From NCBI GenBank assembly GCA_019096155.1, contig JAHCVI010000001.1, forward strand, positions 496,001-560,000: DNA of 64,000 nucleotides, given 5' to 3'. The DNA is from Staphylotrichum longicolle (Eukaryota > Ascomycota > Sordariomycetes > Sordariales > Chaetomiaceae). The stretch's first letter is position 1. Every line of letters begins with the position of its first letter. Under the pieces are notes generated by a model. It made no database searches. It saw only the letters and a program-made list of their open reading frames with translations, and was not told the DNA's origin. This document shows, in pieces, positions 45,360-56,057 of the stretch. The position numbers and the translations under genes were made by a program.

Positions 45360-45542
45360 CTTCGCATCGCCTGGAGACAGTGCAAGACCAGGGACACTGC
45401 TGGAACTCCACCATGGGACATGGCCTAGAGGATGGAGCTCCTGGTGACAAAAATTGGGTAATCGGTGATTATGAATCTCAGCGATTAAACTTGAGAAGAA
45501 CAGATACTACACTTGATCTAAGCCAGAAGGCTAAGAGAGCTG
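45360..45542 (-). ncRNA. U2 spliceosomal snRNA
   Basis: On the minus strand a stem I-like AGCCTTCTGGCT (about 45521-45532) leads into ATCAAGTGTAGTATCTGTTC (about 45499-45518), the near-invariant U2 core. Its GTAGTA pairs with the intron branch site. An Sm-site AATTTTTG lies at 45455-45448. Stem-loop III-type GGAGCTCC/GGTGGAGTTCC and a stem-loop IV-like CCTGG...CTTGCACTGTC...CCAGG follow. The 5' end is estimated at 45542 and the 3' end near 45360, giving about 183 nt; both ends may be off by several bases. It works in branch-site recognition within the U2 snRNP and should be transcribed by RNA polymerase II. Confidence 0.93.
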
Positions 45543-46580
45543 AGGAGACAAAAGAGGGGAAGTCTGGGGACTAAGGAGGAGCATCTGGGGAACTTATAGG
45601 CGGGACAATTTGTCTGTGCACGCCTGCAATTCCAGCAACGCAGGCGGGCAGTGCATTACCTCCAGGCAGCAACTGCGCCAGGCCGCCGACACTGGCCAAC
45701 ACACCTCCTGCAGCCGGGTCCGTCGCATTGAGGACCACAACCGTCGGCCGAGCACATCGAGGACATCGTTTTCGGTCATGCCGCCCCTTGTCAACACACT
45801 TTCCCGCTGCTGAGCATGGTGAGTCAGCGCATAAAGGACTCCAGGAGCTGACAAACATGGAGATCTGGAGTTGAAAGTTAGTTCTCCACTTTCTCAACTC
45901 GCCGGTGTCTGCTGCACTCGTCTGATGGAAGGCGATGTTGGCCACTTGAGGGTTCCGACGACAGGCATACACTGGCGACTCGGCAACCCATCGCTCAGAT
46001 CTGAGAAACATGCACATCGGCGCAGTGGAAACCCGTCGTCCGACCCCGCCAACTCGAGACAAGTCGATACGCCGCAACAAGTTCTCAACAGGCACCTTCC
46101 TGTCTGTCGCGTCGAATAAGCCGCTCTTGCGTCCACGGTGTCGGCCTCTCCACATGGGAATGGCAGGGTTTTGTGGACGCAGCTCTGCCGGCCATGCCTG
46201 TTGTTTATGCTGTGCTGCAGCCCAAAGGCTTGTGAGAGGGCACCACACAGCACAAAGCAATCTGCTGATGCCGAGCTCCGCTGCATCCTCGGCGCCCCGC
46301 TTCCGGCATCGCCAGTCCCTGTAACCCGTCATCCCATGACGCAGTCGCTCCAACCCAGATCCAAGCCCCAGCCAGTCCAGACCTTTCCCGTATCGGAATT
46401 GAAAATGACCATCATGCTCTTCCACTCCAGTGTCGACGACACACGTGAGCTTCTTTCGACGGCTCATTCCGTCTCTCATTCGCTTGGTGCGAACCCGGAG
46501 ATTGTGACAGTCAACCCGGAAGGGTAACTTTTTGGTCTTATGCCGCCTTCGAGCGCGTCCATTGCTCGTGTTTAACCATC
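45543..46580. other. Divergent spacer, U2 snRNA and ArAE gene
   Basis: Contains the U2 promoter on the minus side and the promoter and leader of the transporter on the plus side. A 302-codon minus-strand frame (45571-46479) is open but Cys/Arg/Trp-heavy and unlike any family, so it is not called. Confidence 0.45.
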
Positions 46581-49500
46581 ATGTCGGACCCCAGACATGG
46601 CGTGCCGTCTCCAGACCAGAACCACCCTCAGTTCTGCCCAAATCCGGAACCGGACACCGGTCAGAGAACAGAAGACATGGCTCGCCCAGAAGACGAGAGC
46701 CTGCCTGACCAGGGCACAGGCGAAACGAGGAGAGACTCTGGGAGAGACACCATTGGGGGGAGCAGGAGAGGGAGTGCGGCTGATGGCGATTCATCCGCCG
46801 AAAAGAAGAAACCTAATCGGCTGGCAACCTGGATTGACAAGTTGGGGCTCGACGCTGGCACCCTGATCACCATGTTCAAGTAAGGGACAAAACCTGCTCT
46901 CTCGCTCACACCACTTGCTAACCAGCCGCACCACCACCATCAGAGGCTCACTTCCCCCGATAATCGGCCTCGCCATGCTGCAGTCCCACCAGGTTGCGGC
47001 TTACTACAGCACCCTGGGCTACCTCATCCCCATCATCTCGGTCCTCGCGATGGCCATCTGTGCGTTCAACCTCCGGGAGGCATCTCCGACAGATCCTACC
47101 GCCTTGCACTATACTGACCACGCGCGCAGTGCCCAGGGGAAAGTTCTTGATGAACCTGTTCCTGAATGCCCTAGCCGTCTGCGTCGGCTCGGCCATCTCC
47201 ATGCTGGCCCTCTGGTCCGCAGTCAAAGCCCGCCAAAACACCACGCCGGCGGGGACCCAGCCAACTGTAATCCCATCATACAACTCGAGTCAGTCGGCTG
47301 TGTGTGCCATTTGGCTGTTTGCCAACATCTGGTTTGGCAACGTCGTGCGCGCCAAGCTGCCCGCCTTTAACCTGCCCGTCATCACGTACAGCATCTTGGT
47401 CAACGTCTCGGCCACGTTCGGCCCGATCATGACGACCACTGCCGCCGCTCGGGTCTTCGTCCAACAGCTGATGACGGCCATGTTGACCGCCCTCGCCTTA
47501 GCTATGGGGGTGAACCTCCTCGTGTTTCCCGTCAGCAGCAGGTTGGTGGTTTTTAAAGAGCTCACCGCCGCCGTCGGGTTGCTGAGGAAGCTGGTCTCCT
47601 TGCAAAAGGCGTATCTTGCAAGTCATGGGCCGGAAGACGCGCTCGATGCTGCTTTACGGACTGAAAAGTTCATGTCAAAGGGGGGGGAGGGGGGTACGGC
47701 TCACGACGACGAGGAGCCGAAACTTACCAGGCAGGAGGAAGCGGCCAAGGCGCTGGAAGAAACCGGAGCCAAGATGAGGGAGCTTGCAGGCAAGATGCAT
47801 GCCGACCTACCTTTTGCGAAGCGTGACATCGCATGGGGTAAGCTCAGTGCCAAGGACTTGAGCGAGATATACAAGATGTTTCGCAACGTCTACGTCCCTG
47901 TGTAGGTCCGCGCCCACCTGACCCCGAGGGACATCACTGACGTTGACCAACAGGTTTGGCATGAACACCATGATCGACATCTTCAAGCGCTTTTCCGAGC
48001 ATCCCGACTGGGACGCCGCGGACGACACCCCCGACGAGAAGGACCTGGAGAAGCACGTGTGGAACGAGGTCATGAAACAGGTGCAGGAGCCCTTTGAGAT
48101 TCTTTCCGAAGCCGTTGATCAGGGGCTCGAACACGCCGCGATGTGTCTGGAACTCATTCCGAGGCCGAAGAAGGCCCGGAACAAGGGAGGAAAGTCAGGA
48201 TCCAACCCCTCCGACATTGACATCGAGGCGGGGAAAGAACCTAAGCCCGGTGACCCCGACTTTGCCAGGATTCTCGACGACAAGGTTCAGGCATTCTACT
48301 CGACCAAGGGGGAGTTGTTAAGGAGATGGGTTCAGGAGAGGGGCATCAACCTCGACGAAGGCACCGCCGACCAATCCTATTTCCAGAGCGAGCGCGATCA
48401 AGTGCAGCTCTACATCATCCTCTATATGGAAAACCTGATGCACGCAGCAGGCGAGGCGGTCCAGGACCTCGTCGACTTTGCCGACGAGAAGGTGGCCGAC
48501 GGCACCATGTCCAAGAAACGACTCATCTCACCAACACTCCACCGCCTGCGCAAGTGGCTCAAGGCCGTCTTTAGCAACGAGGACTCGTCGGCCGAGCAGA
48601 CGCCTGATGCCATGGAGGCCGGCGCCAACATTGTGTATTTTGGAGAGGGGTACAACCGCAAGAGGGACCCTGAGCATCTGCCGCCTGCGACAGCCTGGGA
48701 GCGCTTTGGCAATGGCTTGCGGAAGATCACCAAGTTCTTTGGCTCCGAAGAGTCGGCTTTCGGCTTCCGGGTCGCGTGTGCAACCATGACGATTGGAATT
48801 GTCGCTTTCCTAGAGGCCACCCAGAGGTTTTTCATGGAGCAGAGGCTGGTGTGGGCCATGATCATCATCGCCATTGGAATGACCATGAGTAGGTTTTTCT
48901 GTTTTGGTGTTTCTCCGGCGTGTTGCTAACCGTGTTCTGTAGCCTCTGGTCAGTCCTTCTTTGGCTTCCTTTGCAGAGTTGTCGGCACCGTCGCGGCCAT
49001 GTGTCTCTCTCTCGTCATCTGGTATATTGTCAACGGCGCACCGGCCGGGGCCCTCGTCTTCCTCTGGCTTTCCATCTTCATCAACTACTACTTCTTTGTG
49101 AAGTTTCCGCGCTTCCTCCCGGCCATTCTTATTTCCATCGTCACCCAGGTGCTTATCATTGGCTACGAGCTCCAAGTGCTCACCATTGGCCGGGCGGTTT
49201 CCGAGCGGACCGGCCAACCATTCTACCCGTAAGTTACTCCTCTGCTAGCAGCCGATGCAGTGTGTTTAACCAGCTTCAGGACGTACTTGTTGGCTCCATA
49301 CCGCGTTGCCTGTGTGGCAGGCGGCAGCTTGGTCGCTTTCATCTGGACCATCTTCCCATCACCCCTGACGGACCGGACATGGCTGCGCCGCGATCTCTCA
49401 GCGACGCTCTATCTCCTGGCCAACTACTTTGGCGTCATCAGCTCCACGCTCAAGTCGAACGTCCACGGCACCGCAGGCGACGTCAACATGCCGGGGACGC

Positions 49501-50438
49501 CAGCCCACCGGCTGTTCAAAGTCGGCCGCAAGATCTTTGGCAAGGTCATGCTCCTCATCCCCTCCATGTCCCAACACTCCGAGTGGCAACGATGGGAGCC
49601 TACCATCGGCGGCAAATTTCCGCGCGAAGCCTACCAGGACATCATTAAACGCAGCACCCGCATCATGGCCTACCTGACCCTCACCAGCTACACCCTGATG
49701 CACCCTACGCGCGTCCGTCTCAGCGACCGGGACCCGGACCACCCGGACAACCACCGCTACCCTCGCCGCAGCCACACCCACATGCGCGGCGGCTCCCTCT
49801 CTCTCCACTCGCGCTCCCGCAACCCCTCCGTCTCGACCACCAACCGCGAGTGGATGTCCGCGCTCGCCGACGTCCTCGACGTGCTCAAGCCGACACACCA
49901 CACCCTCCTCTCCACCCTGACACTGCTCTCCAACTCGCTCCTCTCGGGCCAGAGCCTGCCGCCCTTCCTCCCGCTCCCGCGCCCCTACGAGATGACCCGC
50001 GAGCTGATGCGCCTGCGCCAGTCCGCGGCCGCGGCGTCATTCCCGGGGCGCGGCGGCGGCAGCAGCGTCGGGACGATCCCCGAGGAAGAAGACATTGCCG
50101 ACGGCGGGCCGATTCGCATGGTGGACTCGCGCACGGGGCGGGACGACAACTACGCCGCGAGCAGCTATCGCGGCCACCATCGCTATGGCGATGTCAAGCG
50201 GGACCACGCCGTGGCGAATATTCTGGATCCGAGGAACATTGAGATGCCCGGGTATGCCGAGTTTGCCGTGCTGCAGGTGTGCACGACGCTGGTGTGCGAT
50301 GACCTGGAGGGTTTGATGAAGGCGGTGAGCGGGCTGGTGGGCGTGGTGGATTTCGGTTTTAGGTTTGGCGGGGAGGGATCCGAGTCGAGTTTGGATTTGG
50401 GGAGTGCGAGTGGGAGGGGGAAGAGGAAGGTGCAGTGA
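46581..50438 (+). CDS. Fungal ArAE/DUF2421-type multi-pass membrane protein
   Basis: Six exons: 46581-46879, 46944-47059, 47130-47901, 47954-48888, 48943-49228 and 49280-50438; 1,188 aa. The N-terminal half has six membrane helices, including IIGLAMLQSHQVAAYYSTLG, LMNLFLNALAVCVGSAISML and the VITYSILVNVSATFGPIMT region, as in the aromatic-acid-exporter (ArAE_2_N) family. A soluble middle of about 350 residues (FGMNTMIDIFKRFSEHP, VQLYIILYMENLMHAAG) follows. The second membrane half (FRVACATMTIGIVAFLEA, FFGFLCRVVGTVAAMCLSLV, INYYFFVKFPRFLPAILISI) matches the DUF2421/FUSC-like repeat. The C-terminus is His/Ser-rich. Substrate unknown; the family is thought to export aromatic or other organic acids. 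All six exons keep frame. Confidence 0.87.
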
Positions 50439-53040
50439 TTCAGTGGGGTTGGGGGAAAAGGGGGGGTTTGGGGGCGTTTTGCGTTTGTGGTGTTCTGAAA
50501 CAGACCCCATGGCGTTCTTGATATCAGGTTGCTCGACTGTTGGTGTATAAATTATCCTTGGTGTTCGAAAAAGGGTCGATTAGACTTTCATCCTCTGAGA
50601 CAGGACCGTGTGTGGTCTTTTGGGGAGGAGTCGTCAGGCGGGAAAACTGCCTTGTTTGGAGAGAATGGAGTAAATCAAGAATTGGTGTCAACTCTATTCT
50701 CAGTCATAGAGGCTGTTTCAAATTGAAATATGTTGTCTGGGACGATGATTGCTCCTGCTTCATTGAAGCGGTTCGTCTATCTTCACATCTGTAGAATTAC
50801 CTCAACATACTGGTCTTTTGCATTGCCATTTCCAATACTTAATCACACTGATCTCCCGCTAGCTAAACTGCCTCTGTGGCAGATATGATTGGGGAGCCCT
50901 CTTTAGTGCCCCGTTGAACCCTCTTCCTCCATATCCATTTTGATGGGCTAGGCCTTGGGCTTGTAAAGTACCGACACTACCAATTGTTGGACTCGAGACT
51001 TGGTTGCAGGCTGAAGAAAGCCCCTTCTCCCCGTTCCCGATTCTCTCTCAACATCTCGCATAGACTTGCTCCTACTCCTCCGGTCATTGACCTACTATTC
51101 TGAAGCCTTCGGTTGGTGAATTGTCGACTCGAATCCTTGCTTATGCTTACAACGTCTAAGGGGTGTCTTCCTGCCCCAGGTCATCGGTCTCTAACATCTA
51201 ATCCTGCTTCTTGAAGTATCAACAGCTTATCTTTTTTTACTATCTCGTTTTGCATTGTTCAGTAGGTCTTGTTTGTCACTCCCGGCAATTTGATACCCTT
51301 ATTCTTCTTACTTGAATAGTTTGCTCCTGTACTCCAAGCTTTCAAGACTATCCATTTAAGTCTTCCTCTCTTCCTTCTCTCTTCTCGTTTTTCTTTTTCT
51401 CGCTTCTCCTCCTCCTCCCCCCTTATTCCTCTTCCCTTTCTTCTTCTTTCTCTTCTTCTTTCTCTTCTTCTTTCTCTTCTTCTTTCTCTTCTTCTTTCTC
51501 TTCTTCTTTCTCTTTTTCTTCCCCTTCTTTCTTTCTCTTTTTCTTTCTCTTCTTTCTTCTTATTCTATTTCTCTTTGCACTTCTTCTTCTTTTTCCTTAT
51601 TTCTCCTTTTTCGTCTTTTCTTCTTTTTCGTCTTTTCGTCTTTTCTTCTTTATCTTCTTCTTCTTCTTTCTACTCTCCCTTTTTCTTTCGTCTATCTCTT
51701 CTTGTTCTATCTCTTCTCCTCTTCTATCTCCGGTTTCCACCCTCGCTACCTCGCTGCCTCCCTCTTGGTAGCAATGTATTTAAATACCCGACCACGACAA
51801 CATATCGCATCTCCTTGCTTTAATTTACCTATTACTCAATATTCATAGAGGTAGCAGCGACGCGTGAGCTCGTCACTGGGCTCCGCGAAGGCGATGGCCC
51901 TACGTTCGGCTCTCCCGCCATATGAAAGGAAGCGGGCTCAGTGGCACCAGTAGTGCACATATCTCCGCTGGGACTCGGTGGCAGCGGGAAGAGCGCGTTC
52001 GACTTAGGGGTGTACAGGGTACGCAGGACGGTATATCCCCACGAACCATGGGCATAGCGCCCCGAGCTGTCTGGAGTGTATCGGATCCGCGTATGGGGCT
52101 GTTAACATTGATTTGTATTCTGGATTACGATTTGGGTGAAAGATGTGGAGTCCTCAATATGCTGTTTTCGCCAAAAGGGGACGGAATAACTAAGGTATGG
52201 CTAGGCAGATACGGTCATATTTTCCACTCCTTCAAGGCTTTTCCCTCTTTCTTCCCAACGGCTCAACTTCTTCTCTTCCAAAACTCTTCCTCTCTCCTTC
52301 AATTCGGCCCTAACTCCCTTAGCCGCCCCGTACCACGGTGACCTCGCCGTCAACGCCCTCGTCATTCGCCGGTGCCCGTGGCCTGGCCCCCAACCCCCTC
52401 GTCACTCGAAGCCGCCTTCGGTCCGTGGCCTATTTCAGTTTTGAACCCATCGCGATTGGCATCTTCTCCCCTGCCCGAGGATGTCGAATAAGCATTTGTT
52501 CACCCGCAACTTCCTCTACACTCTCGCCTGGATCTGTCTGACGACCACACCTGAATGGGGAGTGCATCCACAATACGCAACCGTATTCACGACAAACCCT
52601 CTTTTCGTAGGGAGGGGCGGATCTGATTCGTGGGCTGGCGATGGAGTAGGCTTACAGAGTGGGTTTAGCGTTACAACAGAGCTGGAACATTGCTAGATGA
52701 GTACCCTTGTGAGCGCCAAGTATAGCTTGTCACAAGAAATCCGATGCTTGATTGTGCCCGTGTGTGCTATCGGCAGAAATTTTGCCTTTGCCTTGCTTGT
52801 GACGGCAAGACAGTTTCTGGGCCGGTTGTCGAGGCAGGAAATACAGTCGTCAAATATCAGGCTAATCGGCCAATCTCAAGATCAAGAGAACGGGTACCAT
52901 TCTTTCGTGTTCATCACCTCTGCATCTAGGAGCCAGCCCGGGCTCAGTCTAAGTCTATCTCTATCATAAGTTGCATAATGCCGCCCAGACTATCTCATCC
53001 TGGTGCTCTAGCACCGTTGACCCAATCACATCTTCTTGAG
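50439..53040. other. Intergenic, 2.6 kb
   Basis: AT-richer DNA with a long pyrimidine tract (about 51360-51735). No protein family is visible in its short frames (for example 51922-52341). It may be old, degenerate repeat DNA, but no terminal repeats were seen. Confidence 0.45.
51441..51512. repeat. 12-bp pyrimidine repeat, six copies
   Basis: TTCTTCTTTCTC is repeated six times (72 bp) inside a roughly 370-bp CT-only-like tract from about 51360 to 51735 on the plus strand. Confidence 0.92.
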
Positions 53041-54450
53041 TCATTTGTTCTCGGCCCATCTCAGCGCTCCAGGCACAGCAGGGTCCGCCTCGACATACTT
53101 GCACTGGGTGAAGCTCTTCCACAGGTGGCCGAGGAAAGAGCCCTTCTCGCAGTGGTAGAGGTCGCCCAGCAGCGGCTTGAGGGCCTCCGTGGCCTCCTCA
53201 GCCTTGTAGAAGGGGATTCTCCTGTTTCTTGAGTGAGTATGTGTTCGACCTGGACAGGAGGGGAAGACGAGGCCGGGGGGAAGGGGGTAACAAATAACAA
53301 CAAGGAACTCACGGAAACAGATGGTGGACCACATGATCCTCGATGATGCGGTGGAAGAGATGGCGGCCGACAAAGCCAAAGTCGCGGTCGACGGTGGCGA
53401 GGGCGCCCTTGACGAAAGTCCAGCTCTCGGCCTCAAAGTGGTGGACATCCGGGTGAGTGTGGTGGAGGTAGGTGATGGCAACTATCAACCCGTTAACTCT
53501 GCGCGATGAAACGGGAGATGGGCGTCGAGGAGGTGGAAGAAAAGGAGGGGGGGGGGGGGGGGGGGGCGTATGTGGTGGTTAGGGGAAGGGGACATACCCA
53601 GCCAGTGGTGAACCCAGAAGTACGGCACGCCATACATCAGGAAGACGGTCTTCCAGCCGACAAAGGTCGAGGCGTAGTACAGCAGGCCGGCGACAATGGC
53701 GAGGCCGAGGTCCGAAATGGCGATGAAGATGGCCTCGCTGTCACGGAAGACGGCGCTGGTGGGCTCAAAGTGGCTGATGCGCCACCAGCTGCCCTCGCGC
53801 TGCTTGCTGGCGGGGCCGGCCGAGACGTTGAACAGCAGGTACGCCTGCCAGCCGGCCAGCTGGTGCATCAGCAGCTTGAAGACCTGCACGACGGGCACGT
53901 CCTCAAAGAGTTCGCGGTCAAGGTACAAGTCGGCCAGGCGGCGCTTCTCGCGGTCGGCCTTGGTGTGCGGGACGAAGGCCATGTCCTTCTCCATGTGGCC
54001 GGTGAAGCGGTGGTGGCGGTGGTGCGAGAACTTCCAGCTGAAGTAGGGGACCAGGAGCGCCGAGTGCAGCGTCCAGCCGACGATGTCGTTGAGGCGCTGG
54101 TGGACAGAGAAGGCGCCGTGGCCGGCCTCGTGGGCCAGGATCCAGACACCGGTGCAGACGAGACCCTGGACGTAGCCGTAGACGATCCAGGCGGCGGTGC
54201 GCCAGGCAAAGTTCTCGATGTGCGGGATGTAGGTCAAGGCGGCCCAGCCGAGGGCCGCGACCATGGCCACGTCGCGGACGACATAGCCCAGGGAGCGCCA
54301 CGTAGAAGGGACGAAGCAATGGGCGGGGATGGCGTCGCGGATCGTCTGAATGTCGGGGTACTGCGGCCCCTCGTTGAGGGTGATGGGGGCCGTCTTGGCC
54401 TCGCCATTGGCCTTGCGGCTTCTTGTCGCCGTCGTGGTCGTGGTCGCCAT
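53041..54450 (-). CDS. Delta-12-type fatty-acid desaturase
   Basis: Exons on the minus strand: 54450-53598, 53481-53313 and 53221-53041, with introns 53482-53597 and 53222-53312; 400 aa. The three His boxes of a membrane-bound desaturase are HEAGH (about residue 107), HHRHHRFTGH and EDHVVHHLFP. An AFWRT-like helix region (HIENFAWRTAAWIVYGYVQG), LIYGTPYFWVHHWL-type sequence (MYGVPYFWVHHWL) and VAITYLHHTHPDVHHFE complete the fold. The enzyme introduces the second double bond into oleoyl chains in the ER. Most fungal delta-12 enzymes have HECGH in box 1, while this has Ala, so a related omega-3 or other regioselectivity is possible. Intron 1 contains a 20-base G run (plus strand). Confidence 0.9.
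53547..53566. repeat. Poly(G) run, 20 bases
   Basis: Twenty uninterrupted G on the plus strand, within intron 1 of the desaturase (a C run in the transcript). Such tracts are prone to length error and can form G-quadruplexes. Confidence 0.95.
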
Positions 54451-56057
54451 GGTGAAATCTGGCAACGTGGGATCTGGCAGGAGGATAGGGTGTTGAGAAA
54501 GAGAGGAGGATGAGAAGAAAAGGAAACCGTCAAGCGTCAACCACCCGGGACAGACCGCACTTTTCTTTCATCCCCCGGCTCTCATTTTTCCCATTTTTTT
54601 TTGTTGACCGCCCCAGCTTCTGCCAACCGCCATGTCCACCTCGAACGGGACCCAGCCAACGGGTACGATAACAAGCGAGGGCACATCCATGCTTGTTTGG
54701 CTGGGGAGGGAATAAGATTGCACCCAGATCCCAACCGGACACGGGCCAAGGGGGCTGATGGATCTTGGCTCGTCTCCCCCCCTTGCTGACAGTGTTCTGT
54801 GCTTGCCGACAACAACTCCAAGTGACGCCCTGAGATCTCTTCCCCAAACCTCTCCTCTCAGCGTGGTATGTCGTCCAGTGCGAAGCCGGCATCGGATCTG
54901 CTATTGATGGTGTTTGGCATGATGTCTCAAACAGAAACTGTGTAACCGAGACAAGCCCATCATGTGAAGTAGGGGTCCTGTGGCCACTCAGACGTGGCCC
55001 GCAATTGCACGTTCCCCAAAACAAACGCACGCCCTTCCGCAGCGAAAAACCACTAAAGGGGTAGCTCCAGCTCAGTCGGGAATGGCGAAACGGGGGGTAA
55101 AAAATCTGCGGGCCAATCGGCTTCTAGTGAGCTTGGCGGGCCCGTCCAGGCTGGTCCATCATGCAACCGGGGTGCCTGGGATTTTTGGGTGTGGCCATCT
55201 GCGACATGCAAGTAATCTTCTTTGACACACAGATTCCGACAGAGGGGGCTCTCACCTCGGTTTTACAAGGACTCGGTACATTCTCAACTGTGGTGGACAC
55301 TCCTCGGCGATCCACCTGGGTGATATCTCAACGCTTTTCTCTTTCCTATGATAACAGCAAAAGATACTGCAACAGCTTTTCGCCATCCAGCCAGCCTTTC
55401 CCCCCTTCTTTTGCCCCATTTGCGCAGCAGTCAGGGGCATCCTCTCCCAGGAACCAGCGGGACCATCCCCCGATTCCAAACTCCTCAGCGCCGCGGGAAC
55501 AGACCGCTTCTCAGAAAAAGACCCGAATGGCATGGCATGTCCTCGTCAACTCGTCAACCATATATGGCGATTGCCACAATGTGCATCGCAAAACACTCAT
55601 TCCTGGATCTCGGGGCAGAAACCTCCAGCCACCTGTTCTTCCGCCGTTTCCCTTTCCCTTTTCTTCCTTGTCCCGTCACTCCCTGTAATGTACCTCAAAA
55701 CAACCGCGAACGCGGCAACTCGCACCCCAAGGCAACCCCAACAACCGTCCACCAGCTTCCTAGCCAACAGTAACCGTAACAGGCCCGTAAGAAGCGAACG
55801 TCGCCGATAAAAACCACCAGATAGATAAACCACATGTCCTCGGCCCAGATCCGAATAGTGGGCCAGTGACTGCTGAGAAAAAACGAATGACATGTAAAGG
55901 GTATCATGTTGCTGCACAGCCCTGAGGGACCAAAGATGAACTCCAAGAATGCAGACCGTGACGCGGAGGCAAGCCCAAGTTGCCGAAACAAGCTTCAAGC
56001 CGAGGGCCACTTCCCAATAAAGCGCAGAAGCGATCGAACTCGCCGAGAAGTCCGGGT
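54451..56057. other. Intergenic, 1.6 kb
   Basis: Contains the desaturase promoter and the 3' flank of the zinc-finger factor. Overlapping frames around 55160-55810 are low in any recognisable motif. Confidence 0.5.

Noticed and set aside
45571..46479. 302-codon minus-strand frame between U2 and the ArAE gene
   Set aside because: No family resemblance, odd Cys/Trp/Arg composition, and it covers two promoters.
53506..54513. 335-codon plus-strand frame opposite the desaturase
   Set aside because: Exact antisense of a confident gene; composition is the mirror of GC-rich codon bias, with no domain.
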